From Facklamia languida CCUG 37842 (lineage in GTDB: Bacteria; Bacillota; Bacilli; Lactobacillales; Aerococcaceae), in assembly GCF_000245795.1 (NCBI RefSeq), contig NZ_JH601133.1, forward strand, positions 429,288 through 493,287: DNA of 64,000 nucleotides, given 5' to 3'. The position numbers and the translations under genes are program-made. Below, one piece after another: positions 52,517-61,087 of this stretch (the stretch's first letter is position 1; the number at the start of each line of letters is the position of its first letter). The notes under the pieces are model-generated. The model was not told the origin of the DNA and searched no databases. It saw only the letters and a program-made list of their open reading frames with translations.

Positions 52517-52604
52517 ATAATTGGATCACCCGGTCAACTACCTATCCAGCCGTCCCATCGTCCACTTTTCAATAAGGACCAATAAGAACATTAAGGAGTT
52601 AAGA

Positions 52605-53700
52605 ATGAAAATAGGCGCTCGTGTCTTAAAAACTGGACTCGCGATTACCTTGGCTATCCTCTGTTCGCATCTGCTCATTCCGGATGTAAGCGGTAGTTTA
52701 GCTGCGATTGGTGCGAGCCTTTCAACTCAGCCTTCTGTCCGAAAATCCTTTGAAACTCTATGCTACCGTATTATCGCAAATATTATCGGGGGCCTATTCG
52801 CAGTTACAATACTATTGACGCTAAATGCTTCACCTATCACAATTGGCCTTACCTGTATCCTGGCCATTTCCCTTCTGAATGGATTAAAATTGACCAATGT
52901 GATTCCTTTAACCGTCATTAATATCGCAGTCATCATGCTCGGAGCAGGCAGCAACCCAATTCAATACGCCAGTCTTCGGGTGCTCGAAACCTCAATCGGC
53001 GTTATTGTATCTTTCTTAGTGAATTGGCTAATCTTTCCACCAAAATATGACCATCACTTCTTCTCTATCTTAGAATCCACCACCCTTGAAATTTTGATTC
53101 TTTTGCGCGCTGCCTTACGTAAAAAATACGGAGTACCATCGTTTAAAGAAAGACCTCCTAAGAGCGCAAGATCAGTTGGATCAATGCCAGTATTATTTTG
53201 ATCTGCTCAAACAAGACTGGTTATTCACAGCTAAGCAACGTGTTGAGATGAGCCGAAAATTGGTGGTTTATCGTAAAATGAAAGAGACGAGTCAGTTAGC
53301 CCTCAATCTCCTTCAGGCTGTCCATCGTCATTCTCAAGCCTTTGACCATTTCCCTGACGAAATGCGTCATCATTTTAGAGAAAGAGTCGAGACACTGATG
53401 TCGGGACATGAACAAATTATTTTAAAATTTTATGGTAAAGTTGGAGTTGAGACAGTCAATTACCTGTCCATTGAAGCAGAATTAAGAGAGCAATACATCC
53501 ATATGTTCTTTGAACATACTAAGAGCTATGAAGAATTTAATCCAGATGGCTTCATCAGAGAAGGAAACTCAATCATTGAAATACTATCAAGTTCCATCAA
53601 TTATGAAGAAAGCCTGGACCAGTTAAATCATTTAGTTCGCATCTACAAACAGCGTTACCAACAAGATGAAATCGACTTCCACTCACCAAATACCTATTAA
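52605..53700 (+). pseudogene. aromatic-acid exporter family (FUSC/YgaE-type) protein gene with frameshift
   Basis: Two frames join into one protein. The first (ATG 52605, ribosome binding site AAGGAG) gives five to six hydrophobic helices of the ArAE_1 family and stops at 53201. The second carries the cytoplasmic ArAE C-terminal domain to 53700. With one base fewer in the A6 run at 53121-53126 the protein would read straight through as about 364 aa (LRKNTEYHRLKKDLLRAQ at the join). This could be a true pseudogene, a phase-variable run, or a sequencing error in a homopolymer. The domain pair itself is intact. Confidence 0.78.
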
Positions 53701-53720
53701 TAAAACACTTTCCTATCCTA

Positions 53721-54830
53721 TTAAAAAATAATAACGGGCATGCCTAAATCCACTAATTGATAAACCTCTGTCATTCGAGAGGGTGGGACATTAATACAAC
53801 CCAAAGACCCTTGGTAGATATAGGTAGGTCCCCCAAAGCTCATTTGCCATTTAGCATCATGAATGCCTTGGCCTTGGTTGTCAAATGCGATCCAATAATC
53901 AACTTCCTGTTGGTAATCCATCGCATTCAAGGGATTATAACCAGATAAGCGCGCTGGCGATTCTTTTGCCCATACTTGATAAGCACCAGCTACTGTCAAT
54001 GAATGGGGTCCTCCTGACACAATCGGCACTTGTAACTTGATCTGATGTCCTTTAAAGATAGTCATCATTTGGTATTTCAAGTCGACTTCAACCCGGTCTG
54101 GCCATGCTTCTGCAAGGCTGCCAACCCATATCATTATTCTTGAAAAAGACAACCCCTGCCTAAGGTCATTGATAATTTGATCAATGACCCTTTTATTCAT
54201 CCTTATACCCCCAAGCGTTCCTGGTTCTACCCTCACAACACCTTGGTAGACAGAATGATAGTTTCGATAAGTCTCTTGTTCCAAGAAAGGTTCTCCCACT
54301 TGACTGGCTAAAAAATTATGCAAGTGCTGTCGAACTTCTACCTCATTCTCCATGTCAATCATTTTAAGCTCTTTTATTAATAAGGAAGGTAATGTGACAG
54401 ACCGATTCATAAACTCAATCTGAAAGACAGTCTCCTTTAATAAATGATCATTATCATCAAAAGAGGTTGTTGGTGAAAGTAGATCTGATTGGCTCTCAAC
54501 CGCCAGGCTCCGATTTGTTGTGGCTTCTCCTTTAATATCAGGAATCGCTTCAACCCGGTCTGAAATATCATGTTTCCGCCAGCAATCCCAGGGCCATAAA
54601 TAAAAATTCTGGGCAAAAATCTGACTTTGAAGGATCACTTGAGCAGCATCTTGATTCTCTAGCTTGTCAATCTTATTTTGACGACTAATTTTCAAACTGG
54701 CCTGATACGCATTTAAATAAGATAGCGACAGGCCATGATAGAAGGTTTGCCGGTAGAAGTGGTCTTTAAAATAGATACATCCAATCACATAGCAGACGAC
54801 CATCATAGTCAAAAGGCTTCCTTTTCGCAT
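53721..54830 (-). CDS. L,D-transpeptidase (YkuD domain), membrane anchored
   Basis: About 369 aa. N-terminal transmembrane helix (5-22), a 200-residue linker with no recognised domain, then a YkuD catalytic domain ending GIHDAKW ... GSLGCINVPP (His and Cys345 of the HxnSxGC motif). Forms 3-3 cross-links or attaches wall proteins, or trims tetrapeptides, on the outer surface. The central region resembles the putative peptidoglycan-binding parts of Enterococcus Ldt(fm) proteins, but not confidently. ATG 54830. Confidence 0.88.
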   Translation of the reverse strand: MRKGSLLTMMVVCYVIGCIYFKDHFYRQTFYHGLSLSYLNAYQASLKISRQNKIDKLENQDAAQVILQSQIFAQNFYLWPWDCWRKHDISDRVEAIPDIKGEATTNRSLAVESQSDLLSPTTSFDDNDHLLKETVFQIEFMNRSVTLPSLLIKELKMIDMENEVEVRQHLHNFLASQVGEPFLEQETYRNYHSVYQGVVRVEPGTLGGIRMNKRVIDQIINDLRQGLSFSRIMIWVGSLAEAWPDRVEVDLKYQMMTIFKGHQIKLQVPIVSGGPHSLTVAGAYQVWAKESPARLSGYNPLNAMDYQQEVDYWIAFDNQGQGIHDAKWQMSFGGPTYIYQGSLGCINVPPSRMTEVYQLVDLGMPVIIF

Positions 54831-54892
54831 CAAATCACCCCTAGTCTGGTACGATATATCACGAATAAATACACCTTTTTGACTGGCGCTGC

Positions 54893-54926
54893 GCTAAAAA
54901 ACGCCCTCCTTTAATCGGAGGGCGTT
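54893..54926 (-). terminator. terminator of the gcv operon
   Basis: AACGCCCTCC (54900-54909) pairs with GGAGGGCGTT (54917-54926). The minus strand continues TTTTTA. It lies 23 bp after the gcvPB stop. Confidence 0.85.
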
Positions 54927-54948
54927 GACTTTCTTAAAAATGTGTCAA

Positions 54949-56433
54949 TTATTGAGCTTGAGATTCATGCTCTTCAAAGTTGTATTTTAGAATCGGCTTA
55001 CGTGAAGCTCCGGCTTCATCAAGACGACGAACTGGTGTGTTATGTGGAGCAGTTTGTACAACTTCAGAATTTTCAATAGCTTCTTGATTAATCTTGATGA
55101 GCACATCTGCTACATAATCGAGGTCACGTTTAGATTCTGTTTCAGTTGGTTCAACCATTAAACATTCTTCCACAATAAGAGGGAAGTAGGTGGTAGGTGC
55201 GTGTACACCATAGTCTAATAGACGCTTACCAACATCTTTAGCATTTACCTTATAATCACGTTTATGACGTGTTAAGTTCAAGACGAAGTCATTCTTGTTA
55301 AACTGATCAAACGGAGCATCAAAGACATCCTTAACACGAACACGAAGGTAGTTTGCATTAAGTACCGCATCTTCAGAAGCTCTTCTTAACCCTTCCGCAC
55401 CCATAGCACGGATATAAGTATAAGCACGAACGTTTACTCCGAAGTTACCATAGTCGCCTTTAACTCGTCCAAAGGATTGTTCAGGCATTTCGAATTCATA
55501 CTTATCGCCATTCTTAACCACATTAGGGCCAGGAATGAACGGTGCAAGCTTCGATACAACACCAATAGGACCTGAACCAGGACCGCCACCACCGTGAGGA
55601 CCTGTAAATGTCTTATGCAAGTTTAAGTGACACGCATCGAATCCCATTGCTCCCGGAGAAGTGATTCCCATGATCGCATTAGTATTCGCACCGTCATAGA
55701 AAGCAAGTCCCCCTGCTTCATGAACGATATCAACAATTTCTTTAGCATCGCGTTCAAAAAGACCAGCTGTTGAAGGGTTCGTGATCATAATACCTGCAGT
55801 ATCGGGACCCACTGCTGCTCTTACAGCTTCAACATCAATAATTCCTTCAGGAGTTGAAGGTAACTCAACCGTCTTAAATCCAGCAACCATTGCTGTTGCA
55901 GGGTTGGTACCGTGAGCAGAGTCAGGAATTAAAATAACTTTACGTTGATCTCCTTCTCCAATTGATTCAAAGTAAGCTTTAAAGGTCATGATCGCTGCTA
56001 ACTCACCTTGCGCTCCAGCTGCAGGTTGTAAGGTCAGTGCATCAAATTCAGTGACTTCCTTGAGTGCTTCTTGTAATTCATACATCAACTGCAAAGCGCC
56101 TTGAGCGGTATCAGGGTCTTGTTGTGGGTGAACATTAGAAAACCCATCCAATGCAGCAATATCCTCGTTAATTTTTGGATTGTATTTCATGGTACATGAT
56201 CCGAGAGGATAAGGACCTGATTCAACCCCAAAGTTACGATTTGATAGTTGGGTATAATGACGTAAGATTTGCAGTTCAGAAACTTCTGGTAACCGAGCAG
56301 GTTCTTTACGAGCAAGTTCACCTAGCTCACTGGTTAAATCGTATTCTTCTACCTCTGATACAGGCAAATCATAACCAGTATGGCCTTCTTGGGAAATTTC
56401 AAAAATTAGAGAGTCGTAATTTTGTAAGATCAT
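54949..56433 (-). CDS. gcvPB: glycine dehydrogenase (decarboxylating) subunit 2
   Basis: 494 aa, PLP-carrying half of the split P-protein. PLP lysine is Lys274 in HLNLHKTFTGPHGGGGPG. Decarboxylates glycine onto the lipoyl arm of GcvH together with GcvPA. Starts on the A of the gcvPA stop (TAATG). Last gene of the cluster. Confidence 0.96.
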   Translation of the reverse strand: MILQNYDSLIFEISQEGHTGYDLPVSEVEEYDLTSELGELARKEPARLPEVSELQILRHYTQLSNRNFGVESGPYPLGSCTMKYNPKINEDIAALDGFSNVHPQQDPDTAQGALQLMYELQEALKEVTEFDALTLQPAAGAQGELAAIMTFKAYFESIGEGDQRKVILIPDSAHGTNPATAMVAGFKTVELPSTPEGIIDVEAVRAAVGPDTAGIMITNPSTAGLFERDAKEIVDIVHEAGGLAFYDGANTNAIMGITSPGAMGFDACHLNLHKTFTGPHGGGGPGSGPIGVVSKLAPFIPGPNVVKNGDKYEFEMPEQSFGRVKGDYGNFGVNVRAYTYIRAMGAEGLRRASEDAVLNANYLRVRVKDVFDAPFDQFNKNDFVLNLTRHKRDYKVNAKDVGKRLLDYGVHAPTTYFPLIVEECLMVEPTETESKRDLDYVADVLIKINQEAIENSEVVQTAPHNTPVRRLDEAGASRKPILKYNFEEHESQAQ

Positions 56434-57782
56434 TATTTAGCCACCTCCGCTAAAGCTGATACAAAGCTTTCAATCTCAGCTTTTGTACGTTTTTCTGTTG
56501 CACATAGTAGATAGGTATGTTCTTGACCATATGCTTGAGAAGCATCAAAGCCTCCGACAAAACCTTTCTCATGAAGTGCCTTGTTTACTTCTTTGATATC
56601 CTTATTTAATTTAACTGCGAATTCATTGAAGAATGGTTTGGTATTGAGCAATTCAAAGCCATTTTCTTTAAGAAGTTTAGCTAGATAATGAGCATTGTTA
56701 ATATTTAATTGTGCTAGTTCTTGAACCCCTTCTTTTCCATAAGCAGTCATTGCAATTGCAGAAGCTAAAGCAAAGAGCGCTTGGTTAGAAGAATAGTTAG
56801 ACGTTGCTTTTTCACGACGAATATGTTGCTCACGAGTAGACAAGGTCATTACAAATCCGCGTTTTCCTTCTTCATCGACTGTTTCACCAACAATCCTAGA
56901 AGGTATCTTACGCATTAATTTGCTATTTACTGCAAAATACCCACAATGAGGACCACCAAAGGCCATTGGAATACCAAATGGTTGCACATTTCCAACTGTA
57001 ATGTCTGCTCCAAGTGCTCCTGGTTTTTCTAATTTAGCAAGAGCGAGAGGGTTAGCAGATACAATCAATAGCGCTTTTGTCCCTTCAAGCGTTTCCTTAA
57101 TAGCTTTTAAATCTTCGATTGAGCCAAAGAAGTTTGGATATTGGACGATGACCGCAGCGACCTCTTCATTAACCTTAGCTTTAAGATCATCTAGGCTTGT
57201 GATGTCATTTTCCAATTCAACTTCTTCAACCGCATAATCTTTACCAAATCCATAAGACTTAACGGTTCCAATCGCTTGGGGATCTAACGCTTTAGAAACA
57301 AGCACCTTAGTCGCTTTCTTAACACTTCCGAAAGCTAAATTAGCTGCTTCCGCAACAGCGTTATAACCATCATACAAACCACAGTTTGCTAGATCCATAC
57401 CGGTTAATTCAGCAACCATTGTTTGCCATTCAAATAAAGCTTGTAATTCACCTTGAGACACTTCCGGTTGGTAAGGAACATAGGCTGTTAAGAACTCTTG
57501 ACGCGTGATGATGTGTTTCACAATTGATGGAACATGGTGGTCATAAGTACCTGCACCGATAAAGTAAGGCATTTGAGAAGAGGTGGTGTTCTTGCCCGCC
57601 ATATTTCCTAATTCCTTCACCAATTCCATTTCAGAGAGTGCTTCTGGAAGGTTCATTTTTTCCTTACGGCGAACCTCTTCAGGAATATCGCTGAAGATAT
57701 CCATAATGTCTTTAACGCCAATTGTTTCTAACATCTCTTGGCGGTCTTGTTCAGTATTTGGTAAATATCTAAAATTTGCCAT
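56433..57782 (-). CDS. gcvPA: glycine dehydrogenase (decarboxylating) subunit 1
   Basis: 449 aa, partner of GcvPB in the two-subunit P-protein used by Firmicutes, archaea and Thermus. N-terminal FRYLPNTEQDRQEML and the FIGAGTYDHHVPSIVKHI and ANCGLYDGYNAVAEAANLA segments are family hallmarks. ATG 57782 behind AAGGAG. A 10 bp hairpin at 57867-57890 separates it from gcvH. Confidence 0.96.
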   Translation of the reverse strand: MANFRYLPNTEQDRQEMLETIGVKDIMDIFSDIPEEVRRKEKMNLPEALSEMELVKELGNMAGKNTTSSQMPYFIGAGTYDHHVPSIVKHIITRQEFLTAYVPYQPEVSQGELQALFEWQTMVAELTGMDLANCGLYDGYNAVAEAANLAFGSVKKATKVLVSKALDPQAIGTVKSYGFGKDYAVEEVELENDITSLDDLKAKVNEEVAAVIVQYPNFFGSIEDLKAIKETLEGTKALLIVSANPLALAKLEKPGALGADITVGNVQPFGIPMAFGGPHCGYFAVNSKLMRKIPSRIVGETVDEEGKRGFVMTLSTREQHIRREKATSNYSSNQALFALASAIAMTAYGKEGVQELAQLNINNAHYLAKLLKENGFELLNTKPFFNEFAVKLNKDIKEVNKALHEKGFVGGFDASQAYGQEHTYLLCATEKRTKAEIESFVSALAEVAK

Positions 57783-57866
57783 GGTCTACTCCTTCGTTTG
57801 ATTTTATTAATGCCGATTTTAGAATAACATTAATCATGAAATCGATAACATTATCTCTTTAAAGAC

Positions 57867-57890
57867 AAGAGTGGCCTTGCGGCCACTCTT
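57867..57890 (-). terminator. weak hairpin between gcvH and gcvPA
   Basis: AAGAGTGGCC-ttgc-GGCCACTCTT, perfect 10 bp stem. Only a modest T-run (TTGTCTTTA) follows on the minus strand. It may lower transcription into gcvPA/PB or protect the upstream message. Confidence 0.55.
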
Positions 57891-57904
57891 AAAAGTCGAA
57901 CAAA

Positions 57905-58264
57905 TTATTCAGCAGGTTCTTCTGCTAATAAAGCGGCAGTATCGATGTCTTCTTCAGTTTCGATTTCGAAGAACCAACCCTTACCTTGAGGGTCTTCGTT
58001 AACCAATTCAGGAGTGTCTTCTAAATCTTCATTGATTGCAACAATCTTACCGCCAAATGGTAATTCTACTTCTGAAACTGATTTTACAGATTCAACAGTT
58101 GCGATTTCTTCTTCAGCGTCAAATTCATCATCCACTTCTGGCAATTCAACGTGAACGATATCGCCTAATTGTTCAGCTGCAAAAGCTGTTAAACCAATAC
58201 GCGCTCTGTTAGGTGCTAAGATTTCAACAAAATCGTGTTCTTCAGTGAAAAATACTTGTGACAT
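57905..58264 (-). CDS. gcvH: glycine cleavage system H protein
   Basis: 119 aa lipoyl carrier. Lipoylation lysine is Lys61 in TVESVKSVSE. Carries the aminomethyl group from P-protein to GcvT. It is more acidic than most H proteins and has an extended acidic tail (DIDTAALLAEEPAE). No lipoate-ligase gene adjacent. Confidence 0.95.
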   Translation of the reverse strand: MSQVFFTEEHDFVEILAPNRARIGLTAFAAEQLGDIVHVELPEVDDEFDAEEEIATVESVKSVSEVELPFGGKIVAINEDLEDTPELVNEDPQGKGWFFEIETEEDIDTAALLAEEPAE

Positions 58265-58344
58265 TGTAAATATCCCCTTTTCTTTATGATGTTTATACTA
58301 GTATTTTAACAAAACTCTTATGAAAATGAAAGTGATCGAATGAA

Positions 58345-59481
58345 TTATTTAGCTTCAGCTAACCAGTCTTTTTTAGTTAATTCCGCTTCAATTAGTTTAC
58401 CACGGATATCAATGAAGACCTTGTCGCCCACTTTATAATCTGTATCAACACGGACGAAGCCTAAAGGATAGCCTAAGGTTGGTGACTTAGTACCAGAAGT
58501 AACAACTCCAATTACTTCGCCTTCTTCATTCTTAACTTCCATTCCATGACGTGCAATCTGTTTGCCATCAATCTTGAAGCCACGTGACGCTTGTTTCTTT
58601 TCGCCAGCACGATAATTAGCAATGGCTTCTTTACCAATATAGTCCGCTTCTTTTGCTTTTGGAACTGCAAAGGCAATACCACCAGCAATTGGGTTCACAG
58701 ATTCATCAAAATCGTTGCCGTATAATGGAAGTCCTGCTTCAAGACGTAAGGTATCACGAGCTCCTAGTGCACATTCTGTCACACCAAGATCTTGTCCTTC
58801 TTCAACAAGTTTCTTCCAAATAGCTACCATGGATTCAGCTGGAACATACAATTCAAATCCTTCTTCACCTGTGTAACCAGTCCGTGAGATCTGAACACGG
58901 TCGTAGCCTGCAACTTTTTGATCTTCTTTGTATGAATAATATTCAATCGCAGAGAGATCTGTGTCGGTTAAACGAGCAAGTAATTCTTCTGCTTTAGGTC
59001 CTTGAACCGCAATTAATCCCCAGTCATAAGTTTCATCTGTAATCGTCACTTGACCATCTTGGTTATGATCATTCATCCATTTAACAATCTTCTCACGGTT
59101 CGAACCATTAGGGGTTACGACGAATTCGTCTGCATTTTTACGGTAGTAGATCATATCATCGAGCATGCCACCGTCTTCTTTACAAACAGCAGTGTATTGC
59201 GCCTTACCATCATAAGTGATCTTCGTTACATCATTTGTAATAAGGCCATTCCACCAATCATAGCAGTTCATCTTGCCAGACTTAACACGAACTTCTCCCA
59301 TATGAGAAGCGTCAAACAAGCCTACTGCATTACGGACAGCTGCATGTTCATCCGCGATTTTTGAGATTTGAATTGGCAATCCCCAACCACCAAAATCTGT
59401 AATTTTGCATCCCTTTTCAATGTAATAATCATACATTGGTGTTTTCTTTAGTCCATTTTCATCAACTTGAACTTCTGCCAT
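58345..59481 (-). CDS. gcvT: aminomethyltransferase, glycine cleavage T protein
   Basis: 378 aa. Transfers C1 from GcvH to THF, giving 5,10-methylene-THF and ammonia. Folate-binding motifs YDWWNGLITNDVTKI, RTGYTGEEGFELYVP and the C-terminal LGYPLGFVRVD. ATG 59481 (AGGAGTG) preferred to the codon at 59490. 21 bp behind the cyclodeaminase gene. Confidence 0.95.
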   Translation of the reverse strand: MAEVQVDENGLKKTPMYDYYIEKGCKITDFGGWGLPIQISKIADEHAAVRNAVGLFDASHMGEVRVKSGKMNCYDWWNGLITNDVTKITYDGKAQYTAVCKEDGGMLDDMIYYRKNADEFVVTPNGSNREKIVKWMNDHNQDGQVTITDETYDWGLIAVQGPKAEELLARLTDTDLSAIEYYSYKEDQKVAGYDRVQISRTGYTGEEGFELYVPAESMVAIWKKLVEEGQDLGVTECALGARDTLRLEAGLPLYGNDFDESVNPIAGGIAFAVPKAKEADYIGKEAIANYRAGEKKQASRGFKIDGKQIARHGMEVKNEEGEVIGVVTSGTKSPTLGYPLGFVRVDTDYKVGDKVFIDIRGKLIEAELTKKDWLAEAK

Positions 59482-59502
59482 AAATAACACTCCTTTACTC
59501 TT

Positions 59503-60129
59503 TTAAGGTGCAAGTACCTTTTTTACTTCTTCATAGTAACTATCAAGTTTCTCTGAAAGTTCTTTAACTTTTTGATCGGCTAACTCATAATACTCTTTCT
59601 GCTTGCCTTCATCTGAAAGCTGCCCACCATTAATGTATAAATTTAATGATGAAGCATTAAGCGCTGAGCGCAACATTTGTAAGCCAACTCCCACATCTGA
59701 AATGATCATTTTCTTAATCAAGGGGATCACCCGATCAAAGTCGACCAGAATTTTATCAACTTCTTGAACTAAATCGATCGGTGGCTGACTTGCAATTTCA
59801 AGCCCTTCTTGGATCGCTTGATGACGTTTTGCTTGTTCTTCTTCTGAATCTTTTGGCATCCGATAAGCCTTGGACAAGGGTTCAAATTCTGTGGCATCGC
59901 GATCAATAATCCCAATAAACACTTCTTTACTTTGTTGGTATTGATCAATCTTGCCGAGCAAAAATTCTTGTTCCTCTTCAGTCATTTTCTTAGTCTTAGA
60001 GAAAATCATCGCCATTAAAATGGCTCCTATCCCTAGGCTCGCCGTCACACCAGCTGCTGCCCCACCACCAGGTGTTGGTTGGTCAGAGGCTAGTTGATTC
60101 ACGAAATCTGTGATCTTTAATTCTTTCAT
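59503..60129 (-). CDS. fchA: methenyltetrahydrofolate cyclohydrolase / formiminotetrahydrofolate cyclodeaminase family
   Basis: 208 aa, stand-alone FTCD-C domain protein. DFVNQLASDQPTPGGGAAAG at the N-terminus is the family signature. In clostridia the stand-alone enzyme (FchA) acts as cyclohydrolase between FolD and formyl-THF; elsewhere it is a histidine-degradation cyclodeaminase. Its place between folD and gcvT favours the one-carbon role. Spacing 9 bp after folD. Confidence 0.85.
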   Translation of the reverse strand: MKELKITDFVNQLASDQPTPGGGAAAGVTASLGIGAILMAMIFSKTKKMTEEEQEFLLGKIDQYQQSKEVFIGIIDRDATEFEPLSKAYRMPKDSEEEQAKRHQAIQEGLEIASQPPIDLVQEVDKILVDFDRVIPLIKKMIISDVGVGLQMLRSALNASSLNLYINGGQLSDEGKQKEYYELADQKVKELSEKLDSYYEEVKKVLAP

Positions 60130-60138
60130 AGGGCCACC

Positions 60139-60993
60139 TTATTTGACGCCATTTAAGAGCTTAGCACCTTTAACAACTTGTGAAGCTAAGACACCTGTGG
60201 TAACAGATCCAACGCCTCCAGGCACTGGAGTGATCGCAGAGGCTTTAGGTTCCACTTCATCGAAGCGCACATCGCCTGTTGCTTTACCGTCCTTGAATCC
60301 ATACCCAACATCGATAACGGTTGCACCCTCTTTAATATAATCTGGTCCAACTAGGCCTAGAGCACCTGTTGCAGACACTAAAATATCCGCTAAAGTAGAG
60401 TGAACAGTATTATCCTTAGTGTAAACATGAGTATTTGAAACTGTCGCATTACGATTTGATAACATAACAACGAGAGGCTTTCCAACAACAGGTGAAGAGC
60501 CAACAACACATACTTCTGCACCTTCTAATTCATAGTTATAATAATCTAGAATTTCAATACAAGCTTGTGCTGTAGAAGGAGCCATCGCTGTATCATCATT
60601 ATTCACTAATTTCCCAAGATTAATTGGGTTCAAGGCATCGACATCTTTGAATGGATGTAATCTTTCAGCAATTTCAGCCCGTTCAATGCCTTCAGGAAGA
60701 GGTTGCATGATGATAACTCCGGATACAGACTGATCAGCATTCAATTCATCGATAATCTTTAATACGTCTTCCGTAGTTTTGGCATCAAGCTCAGTCCGTG
60801 CTTCGGCCTCGATGCCACATTTTTCCATTACTTTCATGGCATTTTTTTCATAGGCCATGGAAGAAGGGTTCTCATCAACGCGTAATACAACTAATTTAGG
60901 AACGATTCCTTGCTCGCGTAAAGCTTCTGCCTCTTTTTTAGTACGTTCGCGAATCGCCTTACCTACTTCTTTACCGTCTAAAATTTTAGCCAT
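60139..60993 (-). CDS. folD: methylene-THF dehydrogenase / methenyl-THF cyclohydrolase
   Basis: 284 aa. YEKNAMK gives the catalytic Tyr-x-x-x-Lys, and VVGSSPVVGKPL the nucleotide-binding site. Interconverts methylene-, methenyl- and formyl-THF. An adjacent separate cyclohydrolase-family gene suggests either redundancy or that FolD serves mainly as dehydrogenase. First gene after the fhs terminator. Confidence 0.96.
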   Translation of the reverse strand: MAKILDGKEVGKAIRERTKKEAEALREQGIVPKLVVLRVDENPSSMAYEKNAMKVMEKCGIEAEARTELDAKTTEDVLKIIDELNADQSVSGVIIMQPLPEGIERAEIAERLHPFKDVDALNPINLGKLVNNDDTAMAPSTAQACIEILDYYNYELEGAEVCVVGSSPVVGKPLVVMLSNRNATVSNTHVYTKDNTVHSTLADILVSATGALGLVGPDYIKEGATVIDVGYGFKDGKATGDVRFDEVEPKASAITPVPGGVGSVTTGVLASQVVKGAKLLNGVK

Positions 60994-61021
60994 AGTAACC
61001 TCCTATTTGATCAATAGCTTT

Positions 61022-61056
61022 AAAAAAGTCGAACGAGCAATAATGACTCGCCCGAC
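61022..61056 (-). terminator. terminator between fhs and folD
   Basis: GTCGAACGAGC (61028-61038) pairs with ACTCGCCCGAC (61046-61056), with two G-T pairs. The minus strand continues TTTTTTA. It is 32 bp after the fhs stop. fhs is therefore likely partly uncoupled from the folD-gcv genes. Confidence 0.8.
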
Positions 61057-61087
61057 CGCGTTTTCTCACTTGATTTTGGTAGCTAGA

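Noticed and set aside
60994-61087. Glycine riboswitch before the folD-gcv genes
   Set aside because: The gap is 94 bp and is largely taken up by a terminator. No tandem aptamer motif is visible; none was seen before fhs either.
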